Below, piece after piece: positions 1 through 9,110 of a stretch of 64,000 nucleotides of DNA. Numbering within the stretch: position 1 is the stretch's first letter; every line of letters begins with the position of its first letter. The DNA comes from Bosea sp. 29B (GTDB lineage: Bacteria > Pseudomonadota > Alphaproteobacteria > Rhizobiales > Beijerinckiaceae): assembly GCF_902506165.1 (NCBI RefSeq), contig NZ_LR733817.1:1959947-2023946 (forward strand), written 5' to 3'. The notes beneath the pieces are model-generated. The model saw only the letters and a program-made list of their open reading frames with translations, searched no databases and was not told the origin of the DNA. Both the position numbers and the translations under genes were made by a program.

Positions 1-2
1 TG

Positions 3-2756
3 CACAAGCGCGCCGCGATCCTCGCATACCTGCGCGCCAACAAGCTCAACCAGACGATCCTCTCCGGCGGCCAGGCGCCGCGCATCGGCATCATCACCGT
101 CGGCAAGTCCTATCTCGACGTACGCCAGGCGCTGGAGGAGCTCGGCCTCGACGAGGTCCGCGCCAATGATCTCGGCATCCGCCTGTTCAAGATCGCCTGC
201 CCCTGGCCGCTCGATCCGCAGGAGCTGAAGGACTTCGCAGGAGGACTCGACCTCGTGATGGTCGTCGAGGAGAAGCGCTCGTTGATCGAGGTGCAGTTGC
301 GCGAGGAGCTTTACGGCACCGCCCATCAGCCCATGGTGATCGGCAAGAAGGACGAGCAGGGCGAGTGGCTCTTCCCCGTCCATGGCGCGCTCAATCCGAA
401 CGACATCGCCATCGCGCTCGGTGCCCGCTTGCTCCAGTACCGCGGCGATCCAGCCCTCAGGACCCGCCTCGAGGAGATCGCCGCGGCGCAAGGCCGGCTC
501 GCTGAGGCGATCGAGGTCGCGAAGCGCACCCCCTATTTCTGCTCGGGCTGCCCGCACAACTCCTCGACTGTCGTGCCCGAGGGTTCGCGCGCCTATGCCG
601 GCATCGGCTGCCATTACATGGTGCAGTGGATGGACCGCGACACCACCGGCTTCACCCAGATGGGCGGCGAGGGCGCCAACTGGGTCGGTGAAGCCCCGTT
701 CTCGAAACGCGGCCACGTCTTCCAGAATCTCGGCGACGGCACCTATACCCATTCCGGCTCGCTCGCGATCCGCTGGGCCGTCGCGAGCGGCGTCAACATC
801 ACCTACAAGCTGCTCTACAACGACGCTGTCGCCATGACCGGCGGCCAGCAGGCCGAAGGGCATCTGTCGCCCGACCAGATGGCCCGCCAGGTCGCGGCCG
901 AGGGCGTCTCGCGCATCGCGGTGGTCTCCGACGATCCGGACAAGTATCCGGCCGGGACGCTCTGGCCTCTGGGAACCACCCTGCACCACCGCGACGATCT
1001 CGACGCCGTCCAGCGCGAGCTTGCGACCGCCAGCGGCGTCTCGCTGCTGCTCTACGACCAGACCTGCGCCACCGAAAAGCGCCGCCGGCGCAAGCGCGGC
1101 GCCTATCCCGATCCGGACAAGCGCATCATCGTCAATGAGCTGGTCTGCGAGGGCTGCGGCGATTGCGGGGTCAAGTCCAACTGCGTCTCGGTCCAACCGC
1201 TTGAGACCGAGTTCGGTCGCAAGCGCCAGATCGACCAGTCGAACTGCAACAAGGACTTCTCCTGCGTGAAGGGTTTTTGCCCTTCCTTCGTCACCGTGCA
1301 TGGCGCGCGGCCGAAGAAGGCGGAGCCGCGTACGCTGGATGCTTCCACGCTCGGTGCCGGCGACCTGCCGGATCCCAAGGTGCCGGCGCTCGACCGGAAT
1401 TTCGCGATCGTCGTCACCGGCGTCGGCGGCACCGGCGTCGTCACCATCGGCGCGATCCTCGGCATGGCCGCGCATCTGGAAGGCAAGGGCTGCGGCATGA
1501 TCGACATGGCCGGCCTCGCCCAGAAGGGCGGCGCGGTCTTCAGCCATGTCCGCCTCGCCCCGACGCCGGACGAAATCCACGCCATCCGCGTCGCGGCCGG
1601 CCAGGCCGACCTCGTGCTCGGCTGCGACCTCACCGTCACCGGCTCGAAGAAGGTGCTGGGCGCGATCCGTCCCGGCTCGACCGTGGTGGTCAACACCGCT
1701 GAAAGCCTGCCGGGCGACTTCACGCGGAATGCCGATTTCTCGCTGCCGACCGAGCGGCTGAAGCGGGCGATCGTCTCGGCCTCCGGCCGCGACAATACCC
1801 ATCTCGTCGATGCGACCGCTGCAGCCGTCTCCTTCCTCGGCAATGCCATCGCCGCCAACATGTTCATGCTCGGCTATGCCTGGCAGCATGGCGGCGTACC
1901 GCTCTCGCGGGCCTCGCTGCTGCGGGCGATCGAGCTCAACGGTGAAGCCGTGGCGATGAACAGGCAGGCTTTCGAGCTCGGCCGCCGCGCCGCGCATGAT
2001 CCGGCTGCCCTGCTCGCGGCGCTCGCCGAGGCCAAGGCGCCTACGGACGCCCGCCAAATCTCGCAGAGCCTCGACGAGATCGTCGCCCGCCGCGTCGACT
2101 TCCTCACCGGCTACCAGAACGCCGCCTACGCCATGCGTTATCGCGGCCTCGTCGAAAAGGTCCGCGCCAAGGAAGCGAGCATCCTTCCCGGCCAGAGTGC
2201 TCTGGCGGAAGCCGTCGCGCGCTATCTCTTCAAGCTGATGGCCTACAAGGACGAGTACGAGGTCGCCCGCCTCTACAGCGACGGCGCCTTCCGCAAGCAG
2301 CTCGCCGCGACCTTCGAGAAGGACAGCGCGACCGGCCAGCCTGTGCGCCTCGAATTCCATCTCGCCCCGCCATTGCTGGCAAAGCGCGATCCCAATACCG
2401 GCCTACCGCGCAAGATGAGCTTCGGACCGTGGATGCTGGGCGCCTTCGGCCTACTGGCGAAGCTGAAGGGCCTGCGCGGCACCGCCCTCGACGTCTTCGG
2501 CTACACCCAGGAGCGCAAGACCGAGCGCCGGCTGATCGCCGATTACGAGACGCTGGCCGCCGAGATCCTGGGCAAGCTCTCGCCGCAGAACCACGCGCTC
2601 TGCGTCGCGCTCGCCGCGATCCCGGAGAAGATCCGTGGCTTCGGCCACGTCAAGGAGCGCCATCTCGCCGCCGCCAAGGCCGAAGAAGCCGAGCTGCTCA
2701 AGCGCCTGCGCGACGGTTCGGATGCAGCGCTGGCCATGCCGCGGGCGGCAGAGTAG
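3..2756 (+). CDS. Indolepyruvate ferredoxin oxidoreductase, fused alpha/beta type (5' end outside window)
   Basis: The frame is open from the window edge to the stop at 2754-2756, giving about 917 residues; fused enzymes of this family usually have around 1,150, so the N-terminal start lies upstream. The family oxidatively decarboxylates aryl- or branched-chain 2-oxo acids to acyl-CoA, using thiamine diphosphate and ferredoxin. Visible in order: the TPP-binding region (GGEGANWVGEAPF near 664-700), a ferredoxin-like Cys cluster starting CEGCGDCG (near 1147), a second Cys group (NCNKDFSC then GFCPSF, 1245-1290), and a gamma-type Rossmann domain beginning VTGVGGTGVVTIGAIL (near 1414). The 3' end nearly abuts the convergent GlxA-type gene. 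Family assignment is secure; the preferred 2-oxo acid cannot be read from the sequence. Confidence 0.93.
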   Translation, partial: HKRAAILAYLRANKLNQTILSGGQAPRIGIITVGKSYLDVRQALEELGLDEVRANDLGIRLFKIACPWPLDPQELKDFAGGLDLVMVVEEKRSLIEVQLREELYGTAHQPMVIGKKDEQGEWLFPVHGALNPNDIAIALGARLLQYRGDPALRTRLEEIAAAQGRLAEAIEVAKRTPYFCSGCPHNSSTVVPEGSRAYAGIGCHYMVQWMDRDTTGFTQMGGEGANWVGEAPFSKRGHVFQNLGDGTYTHSGSLAIRWAVASGVNITYKLLYNDAVAMTGGQQAEGHLSPDQMARQVAAEGVSRIAVVSDDPDKYPAGTLWPLGTTLHHRDDLDAVQRELATASGVSLLLYDQTCATEKRRRRKRGAYPDPDKRIIVNELVCEGCGDCGVKSNCVSVQPLETEFGRKRQIDQSNCNKDFSCVKGFCPSFVTVHGARPKKAEPRTLDASTLGAGDLPDPKVPALDRNFAIVVTGVGGTGVVTIGAILGMAAHLEGKGCGMIDMAGLAQKGGAVFSHVRLAPTPDEIHAIRVAAGQADLVLGCDLTVTGSKKVLGAIRPGSTVVVNTAESLPGDFTRNADFSLPTERLKRAIVSASGRDNTHLVDATAAAVSFLGNAIAANMFMLGYAWQHGGVPLSRASLLRAIELNGEAVAMNRQAFELGRRAAHDPAALLAALAEAKAPTDARQISQSLDEIVARRVDFLTGYQNAAYAMRYRGLVEKVRAKEASILPGQSALAEAVARYLFKLMAYKDEYEVARLYSDGAFRKQLAATFEKDSATGQPVRLEFHLAPPLLAKRDPNTGLPRKMSFGPWMLGAFGLLAKLKGLRGTALDVFGYTQERKTERRLIADYETLAAEILGKLSPQNHALCVALAAIPEKIRGFGHVKERHLAAAKAEEAELLKRLRDGSDAALAMPRAAE

Positions 2757-2769
2757 CCCCCGCTCGCGT

Positions 2770-3741
2770 TCAGCCGATCCGGGCGTGACGCTTGCGGTAT
2801 TCCGCCGGAGTCACGCCAACATGACGGGCAAAAGCCCGCCTCAGCGTGTCGGCATCGGCGAAGCCGCAGCGGGCGGCGACCTGCTTGGGCGCCTCCTTCC
2901 CGCCTTCCAGCAACTGTCGCGCGGCGGAGACGCGCGCCGCCTCGACCCAGGCAGCCGGCGTCAGCCCGACCTCGCTGCGGAACAGTCGGGCGAAATGACG
3001 CGGGCTCAAATCCATGCGGCGCGCCAGACTGGCGACGCTGTGACCCTCGGCCGGATTGGCCGCGACCCAGCGTTGAACCTCCTGCAGGGCCGAGCGTCCG
3101 GCAGGTTCGGCCTCGCCCTTGCGGCTGAACTGCAGCTGGCCGCCCGGCCGCTTGAAGAACATCACCAGCTGGCTTGCGACCTTCAATGCGATCTCGCGGC
3201 CGAGGTCCTCCTCGACCAGCGCCAGAGCCAGATCGAGCCCCGCGGTGACGCCAGCCGCCGTCCGCACGCGGCCATCGCGGACATGGATCGCGTCCGCGTC
3301 GACCGTCACCGCCGGATAGCTCCGCGCGAGCTGGTCGGCGACAGCCCAATGCGTGGTGATGCGATGACCGTCGAGCAGCCCGGCGGCGGCGAGGATGAAG
3401 GCTCCACTGCAGACCGAGCCATAGCGGCGGGTACGCGGCACCTGCTCGCGGAGCCAGGCGAGAATATCGAGCGCGGGCGTTGTCTCCGCCGCCTGCGGCG
3501 CGCCGGCGACGAGCAGCGTGTCGATATCCCCGGCATCAGCGTCGGCGATGGACAGATCGGGCAGCAGCCTGACGCCCGACGAGCTCGTGAGTGGACCCGG
3601 GACGCCGGCGACGACGAGCAGGCGATAGCGCGCTCCACCAGCCTGCCGGTTCGCTTCGGCGAAGACGTCGAGCGGGCCGGAGACGTCCAGCAACTGGACT
3701 CCCGGTACGGCGAGGATGGCGATCGTCCTGATCGGCGGCAT
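2770..3741 (-). CDS. GlxA family transcriptional regulator (DJ-1/PfpI domain + AraC HTH)
   Basis: About 323 residues. The N-terminal half (from MPPIRTIAILAVPGVQLLD) is a DJ-1/PfpI amidotransferase-like sensor domain with the nucleophile-elbow region GSVCSGAFILAAAGL. The C-terminal third is a double helix-turn-helix AraC domain (SVASLARRMDLSPRHFARLF). I prefer the ATG at 3741 because GGAG lies 7 nt upstream; the upstream ATG at 3762 has no ribosome site. It is transcribed away from the HD-domain gene, with a perfect 12-bp palindrome between them, so it probably controls itself and that gene. GlxA/CdhR/ArgR-type regulators usually sense small nitrogenous metabolites; the ligand here is unknown. 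Confidence 0.88.
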   Translation of the reverse strand: MPPIRTIAILAVPGVQLLDVSGPLDVFAEANRQAGGARYRLLVVAGVPGPLTSSSGVRLLPDLSIADADAGDIDTLLVAGAPQAAETTPALDILAWLREQVPRTRRYGSVCSGAFILAAAGLLDGHRITTHWAVADQLARSYPAVTVDADAIHVRDGRVRTAAGVTAGLDLALALVEEDLGREIALKVASQLVMFFKRPGGQLQFSRKGEAEPAGRSALQEVQRWVAANPAEGHSVASLARRMDLSPRHFARLFRSEVGLTPAAWVEAARVSAARQLLEGGKEAPKQVAARCGFADADTLRRAFARHVGVTPAEYRKRHARIG

Positions 3742-3793
3742 AGCGGCGCTCCATGTCTCCATGAATCTGCTTTTGGCAGAAATCGACGTAATA

Positions 3794-3805
3794 CCTCAAT
3801 TGAGG
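3794..3805. promoter_or_regulatory. Perfect 12-bp palindrome in GlxA/HD intergenic region
   Basis: CCTCAATTGAGG is a perfect dyad inside the 116-bp gap between the divergent GlxA-type gene and the HD-domain gene, in a short AT-rich stretch. This position suits an operator for the adjacent regulator. That role is inferred from position only. Confidence 0.4.
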
Positions 3806-3857
3806 ACAGATCCATGTCTCGCTAGCCTCCGGCCGAATTCATCCGCAGGAGGCCTTG

Positions 3858-4520
3858 ATGACGACGATCCATGGCGTGAGCATTCCCGACAGCAGGCTGG
3901 CGCGCGCCGCGACCGAGCTGGTGCGCGATACCGAGACGCCGCTGCTGTTCCACCATTCGAGCCGGGTCTATTATTTCGGTGCGCTGGCCGGGCTGAAGCG
4001 CAATCTGAGCTTCGATCGCGAACTGCTCTATGTCGGCGCGATGTTCCACGACATGGGGCTGATGCCGCAGCACAGCAGCACCGATGAGCGTTTCGAGGTC
4101 GATGGTGCCAATGCCGCGCGCGATTTCCTGCGCGGGCACGGCATCGCCCAGGCGGATATCGACACGGTCTGGACGGCAATCGCGCTGCACACCACGCCGG
4201 GCATCCCCAAGCACATGCATCCGATCGTCGCACTGGTCACGGCCGGCGTCGAGATGGACGTGCTCGGCCTGACCTATGGCGAATACGGCGATGCCGAACG
4301 CGAGGCCGTCATCGCCGCCCATCCGCGCGACGAGACTTTCAAGGAAGAGATCATCCAGGCCTTCTTCGACGGCATCAAGCACAAGCCGGAGACGACCTTC
4401 GGCAACGTCAAGGCCGATGTGCTCGCCGACAAGGATCCCGGATTCAGGCGGGGCAATTTCTGCTCGGTGATCCGCTGCTCGCATTGGCATCGGCCGTCGC
4501 GCCTGGTCTGCGAGCCCTGA
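3858..4520 (+). CDS. HD domain-containing protein, cyanamide hydratase-like
   Basis: 220 residues. The ATG at 3858 is chosen because AGGAGG (3847-3852) lies 5 nt upstream. An HD-type metal-binding core is visible: the leading His in FHHSSRVYYFG, the HD pair in GAMFHDMGLMP, RFEVDGANAAR, and a later His in IALHTTPGIPKHMHP. This order matches the HD family that includes fungal and yeast cyanamide hydratase (Ddi2/3-like), which adds water to cyanamide to form urea. Bacterial members are mostly uncharacterised, so hydrolysis of another small nitrile-like or phosphate substrate is equally possible. Divergent from the GlxA-type regulator and followed by a LysE-type exporter. Confidence 0.75.
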   Translation: MTTIHGVSIPDSRLARAATELVRDTETPLLFHHSSRVYYFGALAGLKRNLSFDRELLYVGAMFHDMGLMPQHSSTDERFEVDGANAARDFLRGHGIAQADIDTVWTAIALHTTPGIPKHMHPIVALVTAGVEMDVLGLTYGEYGDAEREAVIAAHPRDETFKEEIIQAFFDGIKHKPETTFGNVKADVLADKDPGFRRGNFCSVIRCSHWHRPSRLVCEP

Positions 4521-4611
4521 GCTCAAGGCGCGCACGAACGTTCAAGACCCACGATGGCTCTCCCGCTTTTCTTCGCGCTCGCGGCAAGGCGACCGGGGCG
4601 GAGAAAAGATC

Positions 4612-5205
4612 ATGAACGGACTAACCGGGTTCCTGCTGGCCGGTGTCGCTCTCACCGGCAGCCCCGGCCCGGCGACGCTGAGCCTGACGGCGACCGGCGC
4701 CGCCTTCGGCATCCGCAGCGGCCTCGGCTATGGCGCCGGCATCACGCTCGGCATGCTCGCGGTGATGGCGCTGACGGCAAGCGGCGTCGTCGCCGTCATC
4801 CTGGCGTTGCCCGGCCTCGCGCCGATCGTCACGATTCTGGCGGCACTCTATTTCCTCTATCTCGCCTTCCGTATCGCGACGGCGCCGCCGCTCGCCGAGG
4901 CGAACAGCGATGCGGCCCCGCCCTCCTTCGCTGCCGGCTTTGCGCTCTCGCTGGTCAATCCCAAGGGCTATGCGGCGATGGCGGCCTTGTTCTCGGGCTT
5001 CGCGCTGCTGCCGCAGCAGCCGGCGCTCGATGCGACCCTCAAGATCGGCCTGCTCCTGCTCGTGATCGCCGCCGTCAACATCGCCTGGCTGCTGGCCGGC
5101 TCCGGCCTGACCAGCCTGTTCCGTGATCCCCGGAGCAACCGCATCGTCAATCTGATCTTCGCGGCACTGCTGCTCGCCTCGCTCGCCGCCGCGATCAGAT
5201 GGTGA
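4612..5205 (+). CDS. LysE/RhtB family amino-acid exporter
   Basis: 197 residues with the family's hydrophobic pattern of about six membrane segments. The N-terminal signature is FLLAGVALTGSPGPATLSLT, in which the Gly-Pro-Gly-Pro region is diagnostic for LysE/RhtB/CadD exporters of amino acids and small cations. GGGCGGAGAAAAG lies just upstream of the ATG. It follows the HD-domain gene on the same strand after about 90 bp and may be co-expressed with it. Transport of an amino acid or a related nitrogen compound out of the cell is inferred from the family; the substrate is not known. Confidence 0.85.
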   Translation: MNGLTGFLLAGVALTGSPGPATLSLTATGAAFGIRSGLGYGAGITLGMLAVMALTASGVVAVILALPGLAPIVTILAALYFLYLAFRIATAPPLAEANSDAAPPSFAAGFALSLVNPKGYAAMAALFSGFALLPQQPALDATLKIGLLLLVIAAVNIAWLLAGSGLTSLFRDPRSNRIVNLIFAALLLASLAAAIRW

Positions 5206-5305
5206 TGCCGCTCCTTCCCTCGCCATAAGGCGCGGTTGAGTTCGCTGCCATTGCCGGCCCATAGTGCCTGTCCATCCGTGCGGACGATCGAGGGGCAGGC
5301 GAATC

Positions 5306-5980
5306 TTGATTTCCGAGGACGAGCTGCGCCGCATGGCCGCCTGGTCGAACGACCTGACGCCGGAGGAGTTCGAGGAGGCGCGTCGCGGCATCACGACCAA
5401 GACCTATGGCAAGGGCGCCTATGTCTGTCATGTCGGCGATCGGCTCGAATCCTGGACCGGCGTCGCCGACGGCCTGCTCAAGATGAGCACGACCTCGCGC
5501 AGCGGCAAATCGGCGACACTCGCCGGCCTGCGCGGCGGCGCCTGGTTCGGCGAGGGCACGATCATCAAGAACGAGGCGCGGCGCTACGATCTCGTCACTC
5601 TGCGCGAGAGCAAGGTCGCACTGATGCGACGCCAGACCTTCCTCTGGCTGTTCGAGCATTCGGCCGCCTTCAATCGCTTCCTGGTGCACCAGTTCAACGA
5701 GCGCCTCGCCCAGTTCATCGGGCTCGCGGAGTACGACCGCATGCTCGGGGCGACCGGGCGCCTCGCCCGCAACCTCGCCTGGCTGTTCAACCCGATCCTC
5801 TACCCGAACAAGGACCGGACGCTGACGATCTCGCAGGAGGAGCTCGGCCTGCTCGCCGGCATCTCCCGGCAGATGGCCAATCAGAGCCTCGCCAAGCTCG
5901 CCGAGCTCGGCTTCATCAAGATCGGCCACAACGAGGTGACGATCCTCGATCTGGAGCGGCTGGCGCGCTACGAGGGGTAG
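5306..5980 (+). CDS. Crp/Fnr family transcriptional regulator
   Basis: About 224 residues from a TTG at 5306, preceded by GAGGGGCAGG. A GTG at 5264 and an ATG at 5333 in the same frame are alternatives, so the start is uncertain. The N-terminal two thirds form a cyclic-nucleotide-binding-like beta barrel (GAYVCHVGD, GGAWFGEGTIIK). The C-terminal winged helix contains LTISQEELGLLAGISRQMAN. The Fnr-type N-terminal Cys cluster is absent, so this is not an oxygen-sensing Fnr. It is followed on the same strand by the Orn/Lys/Arg decarboxylase and may regulate it. A degraded copy of its 3' end lies at 9111-9240. Confidence 0.88.
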   Translation: MISEDELRRMAAWSNDLTPEEFEEARRGITTKTYGKGAYVCHVGDRLESWTGVADGLLKMSTTSRSGKSATLAGLRGGAWFGEGTIIKNEARRYDLVTLRESKVALMRRQTFLWLFEHSAAFNRFLVHQFNERLAQFIGLAEYDRMLGATGRLARNLAWLFNPILYPNKDRTLTISQEELGLLAGISRQMANQSLAKLAELGFIKIGHNEVTILDLERLARYEG

Positions 5981-6072
5981 CAGCGGCGCTGTCCGAACCT
6001 AGCCGGCTCCATGGTCGCCGAATTGTCGCATAAATCGCCCAATGCTTCGGGTTCACGCCCAGCGGAGCCGGC

Positions 6073-8439
6073 ATGGACTATTTCAGGCGCTTCACCTTCC
6101 TGTTCGCGACGCCGAACTTCGATGCCGAGGATCTCGAGGGCATCCGCTTCAACCAGATCATCGAGGAGATCGAGCGGTCGGGCTTCGAGGTGGTCAAGGC
6201 GCGCAAGCTCGAGGATGCCGAGATCGCGGTCCAGACCGATGCCGCCATCGGCTGCATGGTGGTCGACTGGGGCAAGAAGGGGCTGGAGGGCAAGACCGCC
6301 GCGCTGATCAACCTGATGCGCCGGCGCGGCCTCGATTTCCCGATCATCCTCCTGATCCGCCGCAAGCGCTTCGAGGACGTGCCGGTCGAGGTGCTCGACT
6401 TCATCGACGGCTACATCTTCCTCTCGGAGGAGACGCCGCCCTTCATCGCCAAGAGCCTGATCAGCCGCCTCAAGCAATATGCCGAGACGCTGAAGACGCC
6501 GTTCTTCGGCGCGCTCGTCGATTATGCCGAGGAAGGCAATCATCTCTGGACCTGCCCCGGGCACAACGGCGGCGTGTTCTACAGCCGCAGCCCGATCGGC
6601 CGTGTCTTCATGGAGCATCTCGGCGAGGCGGTCTTCCGCGACGACCTCGACAATTCCGTGCTCGATCTTGGCGACCTCCTGACCCATGAGGGTCCTGCCC
6701 TTAAGGCACAGAAGGAAGCGGCGCAGATCTTCGGGGCGGAGAAGACTTATTTCGTCCTCAACGGCACCTCGACCTCGAACAAGGTCGCGCTCGCAGCCCT
6801 GGTCACCGATGGCGACCTCGTCCTGTTCGACCGCAACAACCACAAGGCTGCCCATCACGGCGCGCTGCTGATCGCCGGCGGCATCCCGGTCTACATCCCG
6901 ACCGCGCGCAATGCCTGGGGGCTGATCGGCCCGATGCGCTGGGAGAGCTTCGACGAGGAGGCGCTGCGCGAGCGCATCCGCATCAATCCACTGGTCAAGG
7001 ATTCCGAGGCCTGGACAAAGCCGCGCCCGTTCCGCGTCGCCGTGGTCGAGCAGTGCACCTATGACGGCACGATCCACTCGGCCCAGATGATTCTCGATAA
7101 GATCGGCCATCTCTGCGAGTACATCCTCTTCGACGAAGCCTGGGCCGGCTTCATGAAGTTCCACCCGCTCTACGCCGGCCGCTTCGCCATGGGACTGACG
7201 GGCTTAGGGCCGGAGTCGCCCGGCATCATCGCGACGCAGTCGACCCACAAGCAGCTCGCGAGCTTCAGCCAGGCCTCGCAGATCCACATCAAGGACCGGC
7301 ACATCAAGGGCCAGAAGCGTCGGGTCGAGCACCGGCGCTTCAACGAGAGCTTCATGCAGTACGCCTCGACCTCGCCGTTCTATCCACTGTTCGCCTCGCT
7401 CGATGTCGGCGCGCAGATGATGAAGGGCCGTTCCGGCGAGGTGCTCTGGGATGACACGATCCGGCTCGGCATCGAATTGCGCAAGAAGATCCGGGCCGTG
7501 CGCCGGGAATTCGAGGAGAAGGAGACGAGGCCGGAGCGGCGCTGGTTCTTCGAGCCCTTCGTGCCGGACCGGGTCAGCATCGCCGACGCTTCGCGCGAGG
7601 GCGCCGTCCACGACGTCGCCTGGGAAATGGTCGCGACCGACCAGCTCGCCAGCAACCCGGCTTACTGGCAGCTCGCGCCCGATGCCAGCTGGCATGGCTT
7701 CACGCAGATGGAGCCGGGCTTCGCCATTACCGACCCCAACAAGCTGACCCTGCTGACGCCTGGCTTCGATCGCGAGACCGGTGCCTATGCCGAGCATGGC
7801 ATCCCGGCGCCTATCGTCGCCCAGTTCCTGCGCGAGAACCGGATCGTCGCCGAGAAGAACGACCTCAACTCGCTGCTTTTTCTGCTGACGCCGGGCGTCG
7901 AGGCCAGCAAGGCCGGCACGCTGATCAGCGGGCTCGTCGCCTTCAAGAAGCTGCACGACGACAACGCCCTGCTGGAAGACGCCATTCCTGAATTCTACCG
8001 CCGCCGGCCAGGCCGCTATGACGGCGTGCGCCTGCGGGACCTGTGCGGGCAGATGCATCGCTTCTTCCGCGACCAGGACGTCAGCGGGCTGCAGAACCGG
8101 CAGTTCTCGCTGGAGCATTTGCCGGAAATGGCGATGTCGCCGCACGATGCCGCGCGCTGCCTGACGCGCAACGATGTCGACTATCTGCCGATCGACGCCA
8201 TCGCCGGGCGGATCGCGACGACGCCCTTCGTCGTCTACCCGCCGGGGATCGCGACCATCGTTCCCGGCGAGCGCCTGACCGAGCGGGCCCAGCCGATGAT
8301 CGACTATCTCAAGATGTTTGAGGCCTGCTTCAATCTCTTCCCCGGCTTCGAGGTTGAGATCCAGGGCGTCTATCGCGAGGTCGATGCCGAAGGGCGGGTG
8401 CGGCTGCACACCTATGCCGTCAGCGAGCAGGCACTATAG
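6073..8439 (+). CDS. Orn/Lys/Arg family decarboxylase (PLP, fold type I)
   Basis: 788 residues, the full length of inducible ornithine/lysine/arginine decarboxylases. Order: N-terminal response-regulator-like wing domain (residues 1-135), the PLP large domain with TCPGHNGGVF and LNGTSTSNKVAL, the Schiff-base lysine K393 in TQSTHKQLASF, and a C-terminal domain ending in a family-typical segment around FVVYPPGIATIVPGE. These enzymes decarboxylate a basic amino acid to the matching polyamine or agmatine and consume a proton, either for acid resistance or polyamine supply. Which amino acid is used cannot be decided here. The Crp/Fnr gene upstream and the GNAT gene downstream are on the same strand. 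The stop overlaps the first base of a palindromic repeat. Confidence 0.9.
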   Translation: MDYFRRFTFLFATPNFDAEDLEGIRFNQIIEEIERSGFEVVKARKLEDAEIAVQTDAAIGCMVVDWGKKGLEGKTAALINLMRRRGLDFPIILLIRRKRFEDVPVEVLDFIDGYIFLSEETPPFIAKSLISRLKQYAETLKTPFFGALVDYAEEGNHLWTCPGHNGGVFYSRSPIGRVFMEHLGEAVFRDDLDNSVLDLGDLLTHEGPALKAQKEAAQIFGAEKTYFVLNGTSTSNKVALAALVTDGDLVLFDRNNHKAAHHGALLIAGGIPVYIPTARNAWGLIGPMRWESFDEEALRERIRINPLVKDSEAWTKPRPFRVAVVEQCTYDGTIHSAQMILDKIGHLCEYILFDEAWAGFMKFHPLYAGRFAMGLTGLGPESPGIIATQSTHKQLASFSQASQIHIKDRHIKGQKRRVEHRRFNESFMQYASTSPFYPLFASLDVGAQMMKGRSGEVLWDDTIRLGIELRKKIRAVRREFEEKETRPERRWFFEPFVPDRVSIADASREGAVHDVAWEMVATDQLASNPAYWQLAPDASWHGFTQMEPGFAITDPNKLTLLTPGFDRETGAYAEHGIPAPIVAQFLRENRIVAEKNDLNSLLFLLTPGVEASKAGTLISGLVAFKKLHDDNALLEDAIPEFYRRRPGRYDGVRLRDLCGQMHRFFRDQDVSGLQNRQFSLEHLPEMAMSPHDAARCLTRNDVDYLPIDAIAGRIATTPFVVYPPGIATIVPGERLTERAQPMIDYLKMFEACFNLFPGFEVEIQGVYREVDAEGRVRLHTYAVSEQAL

Positions 8440-8538
8440 CATCGGACCGAAAAGTGGAATCCGCTTTTCGGAAAAATCCGATGCGATAACAATATGATAG
8501 ATCATCGTGATCGCGTCTGTTCGGACGCGCGATGATCT
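8439..8538. repeat. Double palindromic intergenic element
   Basis: Two stem-loops lie back to back. The first has outer arms GCATCGGA/TCCGATGC (8439-8446 and 8477-8484) and inner arms CCGAAAAG/CTTTTCGG. The second has outer arms AGATCATCG/CGATGATCT (8499-8507 and 8530-8538) and inner GCGTC/GACGC. Similar elements are common between rhizobial genes. It could act as a 3'-end stabiliser or weak terminator after the decarboxylase. Confidence 0.7.
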
Positions 8539-8560
8539 AGGCTGAGGATCGCGACGACGC

Positions 8561-9100
8561 ATGGAGACCGAGCTACCGATCATTATCCGCCCCTCCCGCG
8601 ACGACGATGTCGAGCCGATGCTGGCGATCTATCGCCGGCATATCCGCCATGGCATCGAGGCCGGCGTCGAGGACACAGGGACGCCGCAGCCCGACGACCT
8701 GAAGGACCGGCGCAAGAACCTGCGCAGCCGCAAGCTGCCGCATCTGGTCGCGACGCGCAGCGGCGAGGTCGTCGGCTATGCCTATGTCGTGCTGTTCCGA
8801 AAGCGGCCGGCCTATCGCTTCACGGTGAAGCACTCGATCTACGTCCATCACGAGCATCTCGGCCGCGGCATCGGGCGGCTCCTGATGCAGGCGCTGATCG
8901 ACGCCTGCGCTGCCGCCGGTTTTCGCCAGATGATCGGCTATATCGATGCCGAGAACGGCGCTTCGCTCGCCTTGCACGAGCGTTTCAGCTTCGCCCGGGT
9001 GGGGCTGCTGCCGGGCGTCGCCTATCGCCACGGCAAATGGTCCGACAGCGTCATGGTGCAGAGATCGCTCGGGCCGGGCGCCAGCCAGCCGATCGGGTAG
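8561..9100 (+). CDS. GNAT family N-acetyltransferase, phosphinothricin/methionine-sulfoximine acetyltransferase-like
   Basis: 179 residues. The acetyl-CoA-binding motif A is visible as SIYVHHEHLGRGIGRLLMQAL (residues near 94-113), followed by the family stretch GYIDAENGASLALHERFSF and a C-terminal GVAYRHGKWSDSVMVQR. This pattern matches the Pat/Bar/YwnH branch, which acetylates the alpha-amino group of phosphinothricin, methionine sulfoximine or similar compounds. Amino-acid-analogue detoxification is therefore likely but not proven. It follows the decarboxylase after a palindromic element and is probably transcribed separately. Confidence 0.85.
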   Translation: METELPIIIRPSRDDDVEPMLAIYRRHIRHGIEAGVEDTGTPQPDDLKDRRKNLRSRKLPHLVATRSGEVVGYAYVVLFRKRPAYRFTVKHSIYVHHEHLGRGIGRLLMQALIDACAAAGFRQMIGYIDAENGASLALHERFSFARVGLLPGVAYRHGKWSDSVMVQRSLGPGASQPIG

Positions 9101-9110
9101 GCTCTACCCG

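Noticed and set aside
5968..7164. 398-codon open frame antisense to the Orn/Lys/Arg decarboxylase
   Set aside because: Shadow of the decarboxylase; composition is dominated by Ala/Leu/Glu/Asp/Arg with no motif.
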